A DNA stretch of 64,000 nt from Gnetum montanum (Eukaryota; Streptophyta; Gnetopsida; Gnetales; Gnetaceae), in NCBI GenBank assembly GCA_015680685.1, contig MNCI01011044.1, forward strand, positions 462,185 to 526,184, written 5' to 3'. Positions 34,723-46,799 of the stretch are shown piece by piece; position 1 is the first letter of the stretch, and every line of letters starts with the position of its first letter. A program made the translations under genes and the position numbers. The notes under the pieces were generated by a model that saw only the letters and a program-made list of their open reading frames with translations, was not told where the DNA came from and searched no databases.

Positions 34723-35583
34723 TGATGTGATGTGATTTGATGGGCCCTAAAGTCAAATACACAACATTGAAGTCCCAACATCATGTACCCAACATCAGGG
34801 CTAATAAGTGATGTTAGATACCCAATGTTTCCTGATCTAGATATTGCCTATAAATATTGCTCGTTGACTTCTAGATGAGATAGTATTTGCATATTTTAGT
34901 TCTTAGTTTCTTTTATTTTAAGTCTATTATTCCTAGTGCATGCCTATAATGTGATATTTGTAATTGAACAACACCTTTGTTTGAGTGTGACGTACTTGGA
35001 CATGTTACATGACTAGTAAGAAAGATCAAGATTATTTCCACCATTACAGCATCCATTTAGATTACTATTATTGCTTTAGTTATTTAATTATTTCTTTAGT
35101 TAAAAATTTTCATTTATTGTTATTTACTATCCCTGTTGTTAAGTGGAATGTGTATGTCTTAATCATGAGCATTTAAGTGTAAATACTTGGTCACCTAGAG
35201 GTGTATCATTTGGCACAACCAATGACATACACTTGGTAAACCCAGAAGTAGTCCAAAAATGTCCAAGATGTGTATAGATAGTGAAGAATAGATACCATTA
35301 TCTTAGGCTAATTTATACTTTGTTTCCATTATTCATTAGTTAATCAATTTATCTCGTTTTCTCATAAGGAGTAGCATAGAAATTACACCACATCATATGC
35401 CCCACTTTGGACTAAATCATACATGATAAAGATACCACTAGTCTAAGTGCAAAGACAATGAACTATGATCAAAGCATAATGATCTCGATGCCACAACAAG
35501 TCCTATCCATGGAATTTGGATAGATCATTCATGAATGCTTGTGATTCATATGGTTGAATGTAGGGGTACCTCATGATTATTTC
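34723..35583 (+). repeat. B array LTR3
   Basis: It starts TGATGTGATG. TATAAATA lies at 34849-34856. It is homologous to LTR1 and LTR2 up to CCTCATGA near 35575. The expected CTCATCA end is not clear, so the right boundary is uncertain. ATTAT at 35576-35580 matches ATTAT at 18257-18261 left of LTR1 and could be the outer target duplication, with the last bases of LTR3 lost. Confidence 0.8.
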
Positions 35584-38500
35584 TTAGTATTTTCTAATGT
35601 TTGGTGTCTCTTATAGAGGATAAAAGTGATGTGTAAGCCTAATGGTAAGATACTTTATTATTCTATGGATTTGTAAATAAAGTAAGAATATGATCTAGAT
35701 TCATGTTAAATATTTAGTTGGGGTTTATTCTAACTATTCTTTAATTTTATCTTTGGGTATTGGGAATCCATTCTTGGATGATGTGGACTATATATAATAT
35801 GTCTTAGTGAATTGAACCCATGAACATATCTACTACTAGATCATTTCAACTATTTTTTAATACATGTGACATAAACTTGGAATTAGATTGTTATTATTGA
35901 AATTATCTAAACTCAATCTTATGCATAAAATACTTGGAAAGGGTATCTCTCTTAGCAATAATTGTGCATATATTTTTTCCTTACTTTATCTATTGCTTTT
36001 GGCTATGTGTAGCAAATCTCTTGAAGATTTTTGAATATGGACCTATTCTCTTTTTGCAAAGATATGCTCTCATATGATCTCTTAATGTATAAAAAATGTT
36101 CCTTCTTTCATTACTTGTTTTGTAAATCTCAATATTTTACAAAGCTTCCTTCTTAATTACTTTTCTTCTACTATTCTAACCATTGTTCATTTTTGTTATT
36201 TTCATAAATTATTCTATTTTGCATTTATGCCTTCTCTTTCTATCATTTTCAACATCTTACATCATCATCTTCCTATGGTAGTCATGGAATTTCAATACAT
36301 TATGTGAAGAAAAATGACATGGATGAAATGTAATGAAAATCAAAACATCTAATGATAGTGGCTAGTAGACATTTTGGGTATGTATAAATATAAGGTATTA
36401 GAAGTTAGGGAAATAATAATTAGGTTACTAATATTGGCTAGTTAGTCAAGCTAGTTGACTTTGGGGTTGGCCTATCAACATATAAGTAATGTGGATAATA
36501 TCAATAGGGTTCATTAACTTATGTAATTTGCATCAAGAAAACTAGTAAAAGAATGGTTGGTTATCTATGTAGGTTGACCTTAAAGTTGGTGCCTCAAGCT
36601 AGTAGCAATGTAGCGAGTATCAAACCTTATTTAGGATGGTAGTGAGAAGCTATGACCTAGGGTAGTTGTAGGGTTTATACTAGTCATAAACATAGCCCAA
36701 CTATTAGATATTCATAAAGGCTAGTCTAGAGAGGTGAGGTTCATAATCAAAAGGCCTTGATGGCTAATTTAAGTTAGTATTAACCTTATAATTATTCTAA
36801 TTTCTAATGTTAAAAACTTCACTAGAAATCCACAAGTAGATAAAATTATGGGATATTTTAGATTAATATATTAATGATCATTATTAATAGTTTTAATTAA
36901 TGATTTAGTTAATTGGTTTTGCTATTGGTTCTAAGAGTGTGCTTTGTAACATAAGTCCAATCTTCCAATTTTTTTCTAGGTAATACCAATTTCATTTATT
37001 CTATTGTAAAGGTGCTCTAACCTCCCTTCATGTGTTTTATTTAGATTATAGTTGTAGGATTAGATGAATAGTCTAGTTGATGGTGCATATCGTAAATTAG
37101 AATGCATAGAAAAAGTGATGGCGCAATATAGATAAAGAATTCAAACATTATTGTATATTTAAAATGGACCATTTGGTTATCTATTGTATCTCTTGTAATT
37201 TTTTATATAAAGGATTTGAATTTAAGATGTTGACGTAACATTTCATGAATATTTTAAAGTGATTATTTTAAAAAACTTATTCAAGCCTACTTATTATATT
37301 ATAAGTTTTCATACTTAATGTATAAATATTTCTAATAGTCATTGATTTTAGATGCTATGTATTTAATATAGATTATATCAATTTAAAAGTAGGATATTCA
37401 TGTCCCATAAGTAATTCCATGTATTTATCTATAGTAAATTTTAGGGTGTGACATAGTGATCATTAATTAAATATCTAATATCCTTAAAAAAAGTTCTAAA
37501 TAAGATATGGAAAGATTACAAACATAAAAACTAGAAGGAACTCCCTAAAAAGTACTAGACTTTATGGATGTGAAAATAGTATAATTTAATACATAAAGAG
37601 ATTAAAAATGATATTTATATTTTATTTCCTAGAAAAGTCTAGAAAAAGTATTACTAGAAAAACTTTGAACATTTCTTAAATTAATGACAGTATGTCTCCA
37701 AGTAATCACTAAAATAGACTATTATACACCAATGTTTATTTCATTAAAATGAATTAGGATCTTGCACATGTCTAATAGAAGGATAATAGTGGTATGGGAA
37801 TATTCTTATAAGATCAAATTCAACTCATTAATTTTTTATTAAATTAGTTGTTACATGACAATCCATACATTCAAAATTCCAATGCTTTTCACTACATAGG
37901 AAACTCCAATAAATTTTTAGAAACTCTAAAAATGTAAAGGAGCTTCCAAAGTTTATTACAAAGCTTAGGCACCTATGTCTCATATAACTTAATGGATGTA
38001 CATCTTTGGAAATAATTTTAGATTGCTTTGGCCTATTGACAAAATTGAAGCATTTGCAACTAAACGAAGGCAATGCTTTGAAATTGTTCTCAAAAACTTA
38101 ACCATTGGAAATTTAAAATCTTTATGTTGTTTCTTAGAATGTTGGCATGACATTAAGATACTAGCACTAAAAATTCAAGCTTTAATAATAGAGAATTAAA
38201 AAATATAGATATAAAATTACAAAGAAGATATAAATCAATTTCTAGATGTTTCAACAACCTCATTAACTCCAAAACCAACATTAAAGGACTTTAATAATGA
38301 GCTTAAAACTGATAATCCATTCTAAAAGGTTGCAAGATTTAACTCTTTCATAATGACATAGAAAATTCTATAGTCTATTTAAACATAGAGATACTATTAC
38401 AAATATGGTAGAGGATCAAAAGGAAAACTAGAGTTTCAGAGTACAATGCACTGAGCATAAGAAAGAAAGAGAGAGCAAGGAATAAAAAATTTCTACATTG

Positions 38501-39559
38501 CTCTCCAAGCAATACAGATCACCATTTTAGTTATGATACTTTAATTTATAGTAGGACCTTCTTTCTATTATAGAGAATGAAGCTCTAAAGTTCATATTTA
38601 TTGTAGTATAAAGCTTCATTACTATAGAGTGGACATAGACAATGATGTTTATAGAAATATTCATAGTTTTAACAAGATTTGAAAATGATAAAACTTAAGA
38701 TTAGGTGATGTTGGACATGTAGCAGATGTGTAAATGTTCTAACTTGCTGAATGTTGTAGGTCTTGGACTATAAGATGACTAGAATAAAGAGAGTGAGGTA
38801 GGAATGAGTTGTAGAAGATCATGGTTATCACCACAAGGGGGATACTAGAGGATCATAAGAGAATTTATACCTTTTCTTCATAAGAATTATTGGACTATGT
38901 TTTCACCATACATCATAGAAGATTCAAACTTAGAAAATAAAGAAGCATGAGATGGGCATGACATTGGGACAACTAGCTAAAATAGACACTAAAACTAATT
39001 TCAACTAACTTCAAGTTATTCTTAGTCATAGTGGACTAGTGCCAAACTTATGGTAAAATGGAAATAGAAGAAATAAGTTCAAATTTAAAATTTAGGAAAT
39101 GAAATATTAACAATTACATCTAGAACTTTGAGGAAAGACATCTTATAAGTAGATTTAGCATTTAGGACTTACAATTTGAAGAAAAAAAATGCATGAAACA
39201 TAGATTTGGCTTTAAAGTTTACATAAATGTTTTAAATCCTTTAATCACAACTTCTTAAACATGAAATATACATGAAAAATAAATGAAAACTTTGTAAATG
39301 ACTTACACAAGCTTGGAAAAAGCTCATTCACAAAGAGATATGAGCTTAAGCATAAAATAAACATGAAGACTTCATATTTTCACATGAAACCAAGGAGAAA
39401 TTACATGAATCCATTTGATTACAACATGAAAACTCTTCTATAATTTTCATTTAATTGAAATAAACATGAGAGGGCATGAAAAGTTTTAAAAATTTGAAAG
39501 AATCTAAAACTTGAAAGCATATAAGAGAAACATGTGAAAATGCATGAAATATGAAAGAT
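35584..39559. other. AT-rich intergenic DNA, no gene seen
   Basis: No domain was recognised in either strand. Short open stretches such as 37996-38199 (plus) and 37828-38073 (minus) overlap each other and have no recognisable similarity. The right end approaches the copia LTR described next. Confidence 0.5.
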
Positions 39560-40071
39560 TATGTAAGAAATGCTTGTGAGAACTTAGGAGAAGAACCCAT
39601 GAAAGAGTAATTGACTCCTAAAATTGAAAAAAAGTTATGATACAGAAATGTAAGAAAAAAGCAAAAAAAACAAAAAGAAAAAAGGCTAGGAGAGCTTCCC
39701 CAAGCACACAAGGTTTGTACAAGAACACTCAATAATTGAATGAATAAAGAGATTCTATTCACTTCAACTCATAACGAAAGGTATGTTACAATGGGAGGGA
39801 CTCATCACTATTTATATCCTTTTGTGAAGGATTTTTTTATCTTATAGCCTAGGCCACACATGAAGGCTTTTGACACTTTCTTACGTTTTTAGTAATTTGC
39901 TCAACTCCTAACCTTCTAGGAATATTTCTAATTAAACAAAGACACTTGTAATATATCAAAGTAAACATACGAATATGAAAAGAAACATGACCACTACTTC
40001 CTACTCTACTAAACATAAAAGAAAATGAAGATGGAGAAGCTAAAAGATGCATGTTCATACTATTTCTAACA
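39560..40071 (-). repeat. Ty1/copia 3' LTR (far end uncertain)
   Basis: Read on the minus strand, the LTR begins TGTTAGAAATAG at 40071, a common copia-LTR start, and has TATAAATAG at 39817-39809. It lies just beyond the end of copia RNase H. No matching 5' LTR was found near 50500-53000, so its far end is not defined by comparison. Confidence 0.55.
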
Positions 40072-40189
40072 CATCCTTATTTAGGGTACAATGTGTAAGA
40101 ATTGTGGCATTAGAGCCTTAGGTATCTTCCATGGTTATCTCTTCAATCTTTAAGATATTAGTGATCATTAATAGATAGTCTAATTTGTA

Positions 40190-40322
40190 GGCTTAAAATG
40201 GCTTTGTAAGGATGTTAACAAATTAATCTTGTATAGGAATATATTTGGGCAAGATGTTTCCCTCCTTCACTACATACTTGATGAAGTTTTACATTATGTT
40301 AATATGCTTGGATTTCTTGTTG
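40190..40322 (-). pseudogene. Ty1/copia RNase H, C-terminal piece
   Basis: Minus-strand translation from 40322 gives NKKSKHINIM, then NFIKYVVKEGNILPKYIPIQ and FVNILTKPF. This is the copia RNase H ending (RTKHIDIRYHFIR...LADIFTKPL type). It continues directly from the copia sequence that stops at 48129; element D lies in between. Confidence 0.85.
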
Positions 40323-41728
40323 TGACATCCAAAAATGTTGGTGGCTAGAACACCAAGAGGTTCACGAACGTATAGCCTAACCTCAAATCCGTGTGAGAGC
40401 CATGCTGGGAAATAGAAATGAGGTGCCCTGAATAGTCTTGTCGATCAAAGAAGAACTTATGTGGTGTTAGAACGATCGTGTATGAGAAGAGTTTATACTA
40501 CGTTATGTGTGGGCATCGGGTTCAGCTAAGCTAGAGTGTAGTAGGGTGTCTCAGCCTACGAATAGTGATGTGAACATGCAAACATGTCAAAAAAATGTGA
40601 AAATGCAAGTGTTATGCTAAATGCCAAAGAGAAATGCTTGAGAAATGCAACAAAGTTTGAGAATAGCAGTGCACTACCCCAAAAGAGGTAGTGTAGCTAA
40701 CCCACAAAGGGTTTCAAAAGGTACACAATGTACAATAGGCATAGTGGGAGTGCAATCACAGTCTTAGTGGTGTTATGCTATGAAGTTTGGTGCTCACTAT
40801 GATGAATTGTGCTTGCCAGGTTGGTAGCCACAATGTACTATGTGATGTTGTATAGGTCTACAATGGGAATGTAGTGTACTGTACAATGTAGTTGTGCCTC
40901 TCTAGCAGTGTGGTGTGCTCTGGGTCTCATCCACCCATGGAGCTAAGTGCCAAGATGCCAAAGTACCAAATGCCAAATGGAATTGCTAACTACCTCACTG
41001 GTGAAAAATGAAAACGAACCCTTCCCCCTTCTAAAACACTAGGTCATAGGGGTACTTATAGGGCTAGGGTTAGTCCAAAATGTAGATCAAGTGCCACATG
41101 GTAGTGTAGTGGGTGGGACCATGGGATGCTGGCTACTAAGCTAATCCAGTGTTACATGTGGGACACAAGATACTAGCTACTACACTAGACAAGGTGCTAC
41201 ATTATGCTACGCTACAAAGCTTGACATGGTACTACACTGTGCTACATTACACAGCTTGACATGGTGCTACACTGCACAACATGATAGGATGCTATGCTAC
41301 ACAGTGTGATATGGTGCTACGCTACACTATGCTACATAGCTTGACATGGTGCTACACTACACTATGCTACATAGCATGACATGGTGCTACACTACGATAT
41401 GTTGCACATCATGATAGGATGCTACATTATGCTATGCTACATAGCTTGACATGATGCTACACTACGCTACGCTACACAGTGTGACAGGGTGCTACATTGC
41501 ACTATGGTAGATAGCTTGACATGGTGCTACACTATGCTACACTACACAACTTGACATGTGAATGTGTAGAAAGTGTCATCATTCTAACACTTCAAAAAAT
41601 TTTGAAAATCTGGCTGTTGGAGCTGACTACACTCAACACTTGGAAAAATATTAGTAAAGTTCCACCATTTTAACACCTCGCCAAATTTGCAGTCAAGATG
41701 CAGACACCTAAAATTTTGTGGTATTTCA
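40323..41728 (-). repeat. Element D 3' LTR
   Basis: Homologous to 46800-48128, with shared blocks such as GGGTGTC after AGCTAAGCTAGAGTGTAG, and ATGCCAAAGAGAAA. On the minus strand it begins TGAAATACC at 41728, right after the polypurine tract. It contains a minisatellite at about 41200-41560. Confidence 0.85.
41200..41560. repeat. Minisatellite in element D 3' LTR
   Basis: About ten imperfect units of roughly 35 bp, of the form AGCTTGACATGGTGCTACAC followed by TAYGCTACRYTACACA-like sequence. Units vary in length and alternate between CTTGACATGG and ATGATAGGATG variants. Confidence 0.85.
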
Positions 41729-41741
41729 ATGGCCCCTCTTT
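41729..41741 (-). other. Element D polypurine tract
   Basis: On the minus strand AAAGAGGGGCCAT immediately precedes the LTR start TGAAATACC. Confidence 0.75.
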
Positions 41742-43690
41742 GTTGACATCTAGAGGAGTTGCCTGAGAGACATTGACAAAGAATTACAAAACACCACAAA
41801 AGATATGCCACCAACATCACTCATCATTACAAGATTGAATGTCATTTTACCATGGTCAAGAGTGCTATGGGAATAAGAATATGCTAAGGGACAAGGAGTA
41901 TAAGCAATGCTAGAGAGGTGAAATTTAAATGGTGGAAATGAAATACAAATAGTGGATCATGATGTAAGATGAAAATTTAACATGGCTAATAGTGACCATG
42001 GCATGAAGTGGTTTGCTCCTGAAACATTGACCTCTCATCAAAGTGCTGATGAGAGCGTCAAAGTTAATCTAAGGCTAGGCCAATCATGAAGCTACAGCAT
42101 TGTCAATTTGCTTAGGGATATTCTTTTTCCCATTCTTTCTTCTTTTTTCTATGAGGTGAACCTCTATTGGGTTTGGCTTACTATTGATACTAGCAACAAT
42201 TTTTTTTCTTTTTTTTGTGTTGTGAGGTGAACCTTCTTTGGGTTTGGCTTACTACTGAATGTTATCTACAAGTTGGCAATCGAGAAGATGGGCTTTACTT
42301 CAATGCATCCACATCACATTTGTAGGATAGGTGTTTCCACCGCAGGATGAGTTGTGTTACATCTATTTAGGGCTTTGACTAGCCTAGAAAGGCTCCCCAT
42401 GGGACAAGTTGCATTACATTTGTGATGAGTTCAGCAGTTGATGTGAAGAGAATGCCATGTGCATCATAATGCATATGCTAGAGGGATGTGAAATCATGAG
42501 TATGTGAGTGATGAGAGGATATTAGGATGAAGGAGTGGATATGCATAGGCTATAACAAGGATGAGGGGCATGTGCACTCTTTAGTCGCTTAGCTAGTCCA
42601 ATCATGCATATCAAAGCAATTTGGTAACTTGCTACTATAATTAGATGCATCTCTACATGACCACATTTAAATATTCATCCTAAAAACACAACTCTTAGAA
42701 TATAAGAAAATCACACCACATGAAATGCAAGTGTAAATACCTGATGTGATGATGTTGCATGTGTTAGATGCAAAGATGTTGTAAATGTGTCAAATGCTAT
42801 GCCTATTGTAAGTGCTTAGGAAGCAAGTGAAAGTGCCAGGGCAATGATGTTGCAAGTTCTTTGAAGGCCATAATAATGGAAAGTGCTTCAAAAGATTAGG
42901 AGAATGGTGGGAGGTGATGATGTTGTAAGTGCCACCAAGGCCACATTAATGGCAAGTGCTCCAAAATATTAACAACATTCCAATTTAAAGTCCTGGNACT
43001 ATGACTATAACATGGCATAGCTCATCCTTGGATCATGATGCTAAAATACCGAAACATACACTATCTACTATGACATTAAAATAGCATTCAAGAATTTTCT
43101 AGAACTATAAAATAGCACATCACAATTTGTCAAGACCTTAAATTGTGTTCATAGTCTACCAGGACTTTAAATTGGAATGTTGTTAATATTTTGGAGCACT
43201 TGCCATTAATGTGGCCTTGGTGGCACTTACAACATCATCACCTCCCACCATTCTCCTAATCTTTTGAAGCACTTTCCATTATTATGGCCTTCAANATTTA
43301 ATGTATTTTTGATGGTTTTCAAATACAACATGTAAGCTAAGTTGATGAATGCATAAACAAAGTAGAAATGTATAAACAATGAAAAATGTGTGATCTAAGT
43401 GAGTAGGTAGAATGTAAACACATAGACGAGTGTGATGTAAATGAAAGTCAAAAATGCATGGAAAGTGGAGGCAAAGGGTAGGTAGGCACCTAGAAAAATT
43501 TTTGGACAAGGGAAAGTCTTGGTCATGTAGTTTCTTCCTTAGCAGATTTGGATTAGGGAGCGTGCAAGGCTTTGGATCCTCTGGGAGGCTATTGGCTTAA
43601 ACCACTCATTTGGGTATGTTAGCCTTAGGCACTATGTTGATTGCTATAGGTGTACCACTAAGAAACTCTTATTTCAAATCTTGCACCATG
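41742..43690 (-). other. Element D non-coding internal region, pol missing
   Basis: Between the end of protease and the polypurine tract no RT, RNase H or integrase motif was seen on either strand. A pair of direct repeats (gtgaacct...tgggtttggcttacta) occurs at about 42155-42186 and 42226-42256. An exact inverted repeat bounded by single Ns sits inside (next entry) and may have displaced real sequence. Confidence 0.55.
42861..43294. repeat. Exact 136-bp inverted repeat next to single Ns
   Basis: 42861-42996 is the perfect reverse complement of 43159-43294. N at 42997 ends the first arm and N at 43295 ends the second. Perfect identity inside an old, mutated element, with both arms stopping at an N, indicates an assembly join of one sequence in two orientations. 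Confidence 0.95.
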
Positions 43691-44110
43691 TCTATGTTAT
43701 GGATACTCAAAGAGAAAGCATTATCATCATGGATCATAACTTGACCACCTTCATATGGAAGGTGGATTTCTTGGTGGATGGGAGAGGAGATGGTCCTTAG
43801 TTGGGCTAGCCAAGACCTACCTAAAATCACGTTAAAACCTGGCATCTCCTATATGATAGTGAAATATACAATGGTGGGGAATTGCTCTCCCACCACAAAG
43901 GCTAAGTTGATTATACCCTTGATAACAATGTGTGATCTGTTGAAAGATTTTAGACATGTGATTTTGATTGTCCTGATTTCATCTACCAGGCCTAGCTTAT
44001 CGATGATAGAGTACAAGACTGTGTTTGTTGCTGCATCATCATTGACATGTACTTTATGGATGGTACACTGCCCAACATGTATGCTAATTGACAATGGATC
44101 TGTAGTAACC
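43691..44110 (-). pseudogene. Element D protease remnant
   Basis: Ty3-type aspartic protease. An 81-codon open stretch (44094-43849) has IHKVHVND, TVLYSIIDKLGL and FNRSHIVIKGIINLAFVVG, the strand order of this family. It is followed in the same direction by GFNVILGRSWLAQL (about 43845-43790), the ILGRPWL motif. The active-site DSGS position reads NDDAAT, so it is inactive. It follows gag as expected. Confidence 0.75.
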
Positions 44111-45599
44111 TCCCCTCATTCAAGGTTGACTTTGATTGCATTGTCACGAAAGGCTAGGGATGTTGAACCTAATTCTTGTGGTGTAGGGGACAACATCATT
44201 GCATAGATGGATGCCTCATCTACAGAGATGTCCTCTAACATCTAGGCCAATTCTTGGTAGTGAGTATATGAAGTAATGACTAGGTTGTACAAGCTCAACA
44301 TTGTATTCTTTTTCTTAAGCTTTTGTTTCACTTGGGTTAGTACAGCTATAATGTCCTTATCATTGGTTGTTCTATTGGCCTAGATTTTCTTTGATGTGGC
44401 TTAAGAGACAAATATCTCATGAAGGGGACTTGGGCTTGGTTTGTTTGGTCTACTTGGGGGTAGGGTACCTAGTGTTTGGTTTTTTCTTGTTGATTATAGT
44501 CTTTTCTTTAGCCATGGGGGTCACGAGGCACTCACTCATCCTCTTGCATTGGCATTTGGTTGGCTTGCCTAGGTTACTATTGGGGTCAACCCTTGAAGGA
44601 GGATGGATCAAGATGTTGCCCACTGTTGGGCTTCAGGTAGGTGAGGGGCCATCACATTGTAACACCCTTATGACAAAGGGTAGTTTAGGAGTTTTTGTAG
44701 GAGTTTTTGTGTGACCAACTCATTATGGCACCTTAATGATGAAAGGTTCCTTAGTAATTGTTGTTGCTATGTCATGCCAATTTAATTTCTTAGTAGATGA
44801 TTGCTTTACAAATTTAACCACAAAGGGTGTTGTGGGTGCTTGAGGTGGAACTTTAATAACAAAGGAAGGCCTTTTATTTGTGGAGGCTGAGGGGATACTT
44901 GCCTTGTTGGGAGGCACATGGATCAAAAAAGGCTATTAGATAGGTTTATACCTTCCACCTATGCTAATGGAGTTTATGACATAGGAGGCATCATCTATGT
45001 TGGATTGACTCATTGTGTCGAGTACCGGTTGGCCTCATTCTATCATTCTTTGCAGGTTGTCCTACAAAGCATGATAGTTGTCTGTACTATGACCAAATAG
45101 CTGGTGGTAATGACAGTATTGGTCTAGCTTGAAGTGTCATGGAAATGGGGGCTTGTTTGGTACTACCAAAGTAGGGTTGCTTTGTAGTTCATAGTACCTA
45201 TGACATTTTTGGCAAGCAATCTCTGATGCATGTCTCAAACTAGCTTATGAGATCCTCTAAATAGGATGTTAAGGCCTTGGGTAGCATATGATACTAGTCT
45301 ATGACCTTACAAATGAATGACATGGGGAACACATGCATGATAGCACGTGGCTAGGCTTGAAGGAGTAGGCATTTAGATCAGAATGTAACCAAGTGTGTAT
45401 TGGGGTCCCCCTCACCATTGTACTTGGTGAATTATGGCGACTGGACCCTAGTTGGAAGAGTTAGAGGTGGTACAATAGGACTTATGGGATCATCCTAGTA
45501 GAAGTCCATCGCTTTGATAGTATCAGAGAAGGTAGCCTTGAGTTAGTTTTTCTCCTTTGTCAAGCTTTGGATTAGCTGAAATACCTGATCAAATTTTTA

Positions 45600-45740
45600 G
45601 TTGTAGACTTTGTTAGTTTAACATCATAATGGAAATTTGTTGCTAGTTTAATGTCATAGTAGATGGTTGTTTCTAGTTTAATGTTGTAGCAAATGGTTGT
45701 TGCCAATTTAACATCATAGCATACCGTTGTTGATGTGTTG
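45600..45740 (-). repeat. 36-bp tandem repeat encoding a 12-residue repeat in D gag
   Basis: About four units of 36 bp. On the minus strand they encode CYDVKLATTI, CYNIKLETTI, YYDIKLATNF and HYDVKLTKS in one open frame (45775-45572). Preservation of the frame suggests the expansion arose while the protein was still made. Confidence 0.8.
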
Positions 45741-46529
45741 GCTAAGTGATGGGTGTAGTGATTGAAGTAGGCCACACATGAGTGGATCAGATAGACACCA
45801 TAGATGCCAACGAGACATGTGGGATGTAGGATGCCTGAGTTGTTTGGGGCAGGGAGGTTGTCCCTACATGAGCATAGTGTTGGGCAAATGCATTAGTTGC
45901 TTGCAAAAAAGATTGAATTGGCATGGTCACCATCTTAGAGAGGATGGATGAACTAAACCAAGGAGGGGCTGTACTATGAAGTGGTCATTGGAAGATAGTG
46001 TAGAAGGGGCTCTCATGGTCGGAGTGGATCTTGAACTCATCTTCTTCATTTTGTGAGTCTTCTTGATAGGTTTTCCTTGCATCATGTTTGTTTGCATAGA
46101 TGAGTTGGAACAACAATTGGTGGTAAGACTCCATGAGTGGGATTATGCCAAACAAGGAGGGGTTGTACTTCTATCTATTCCTATGGACTTGTTCATAGTC
46201 TTGTTTTGCCTCAAAATCAAGGTAATCCACTAGTAATCCTACATGAATTTTGGTACAAACAAAGTTGTATTGTTCGTGGCTTAGTGCTACATGCTTTAGA
46301 TGGATCCTAGTATCAAATGTGTTGGACACCAACATGGAAGGTTGATCTAGATTCACATTCACAGATCGGCTTGTGAGAGTTGTTGTTTGTAGAAAATGGC
46401 TAACTTTGAAAATTACAAAAAAAATTACTATGTCTACTGATAACAGAAAATTGGAAAAGTATAAATAATGTGGAAAAAATGCTAAGTATGTAAATGTAGA
46501 AAAAATTCTAAGTATGAAAACTAATAAAA

Positions 46530-46695
46530 ATGGCCAACTCTAGTGCTATTCTCACTACACTAGAGCTTGCTACACTTGCTACGCTGGAGCTTGACATGCT
46601 CACTACATTGGAGCTTGTTAGGCTTACTACGCTATAGCTTGTTATGCTCGCTCTGTTGGAGCTTGTTACGCTCACTACATTGGAGCTTGCTATGC
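46530..46695. repeat. About 27-bp minisatellite in element D leader
   Basis: Six or so imperfect units with GGAGCTTG(T/C)TA(C/T)GCTCACTAC-like sequence, located between the primer-binding site and gag. It is distinct from, but similar in flavour to, the LTR minisatellite. Confidence 0.8.
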
Positions 46696-46773
46696 TCTAA
46701 GAACTTGTTATCCACTCTAGAATATCCAGAGTTTTGACTAAGTGTTAATAAAAAATGTAGACAAAAATGGTGA

Positions 46774-46792
46774 GGCCCTCCTTCTAGTGCCA
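46774..46792 (-). other. Element D putative primer-binding site
   Basis: On the minus strand TGGCACTAGAAGGAGGGCC lies seven bases after the LTR end. It begins with TGG, as sites complementary to a tRNA CCA end do. I cannot name the tRNA with confidence. Confidence 0.6.
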
Positions 46793-46799
46793 AAAACTA

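Larger units (their letters stand above)
18262..35583 (+). mobile_element. B array: two non-autonomous Ty3/gypsy elements sharing a middle LTR
   Basis: Three homologous LTRs (18262-19132, 25900-26771, 34723-about 35583) alternate with two homologous internal regions. Each internal region has a primer-binding site, gag with its proline-rich tail, then jumps to the end of pol (FSHGG-like) and continues with spacer, ORF2 and polypurine tract. Protease, RT, RNase H and integrase are absent from both, with the same junction, so the deletion predates their divergence. Such elements would depend on enzymes from a relative such as A or C. The shared middle LTR is the pattern left by unequal recombination between LTRs. 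Confidence 0.85.
44111..46770 (-). pseudogene. Element D gag remnant
   Basis: Minus-strand gag. The core near 45510-45200 contains FTKYNGEGDPNTHLVTF (the usual FxxYxGxxDPxxHLxxF of Ty3 gag), then a PRAIMHVFPMSF-like segment and MLPKALTSYLEDLIS. A 12-residue tandem repeat lies N-terminal to it (45600-45740). Closer to the LTR is a minisatellite in the leader. Numerous stops. Confidence 0.7.

Noticed and set aside
43778-44206. 142-codon plus-strand open frame
   Set aside because: It is antisense to the element D protease, whose motifs (FNRSHIVIKG, ILGRSWL) are on the minus strand.
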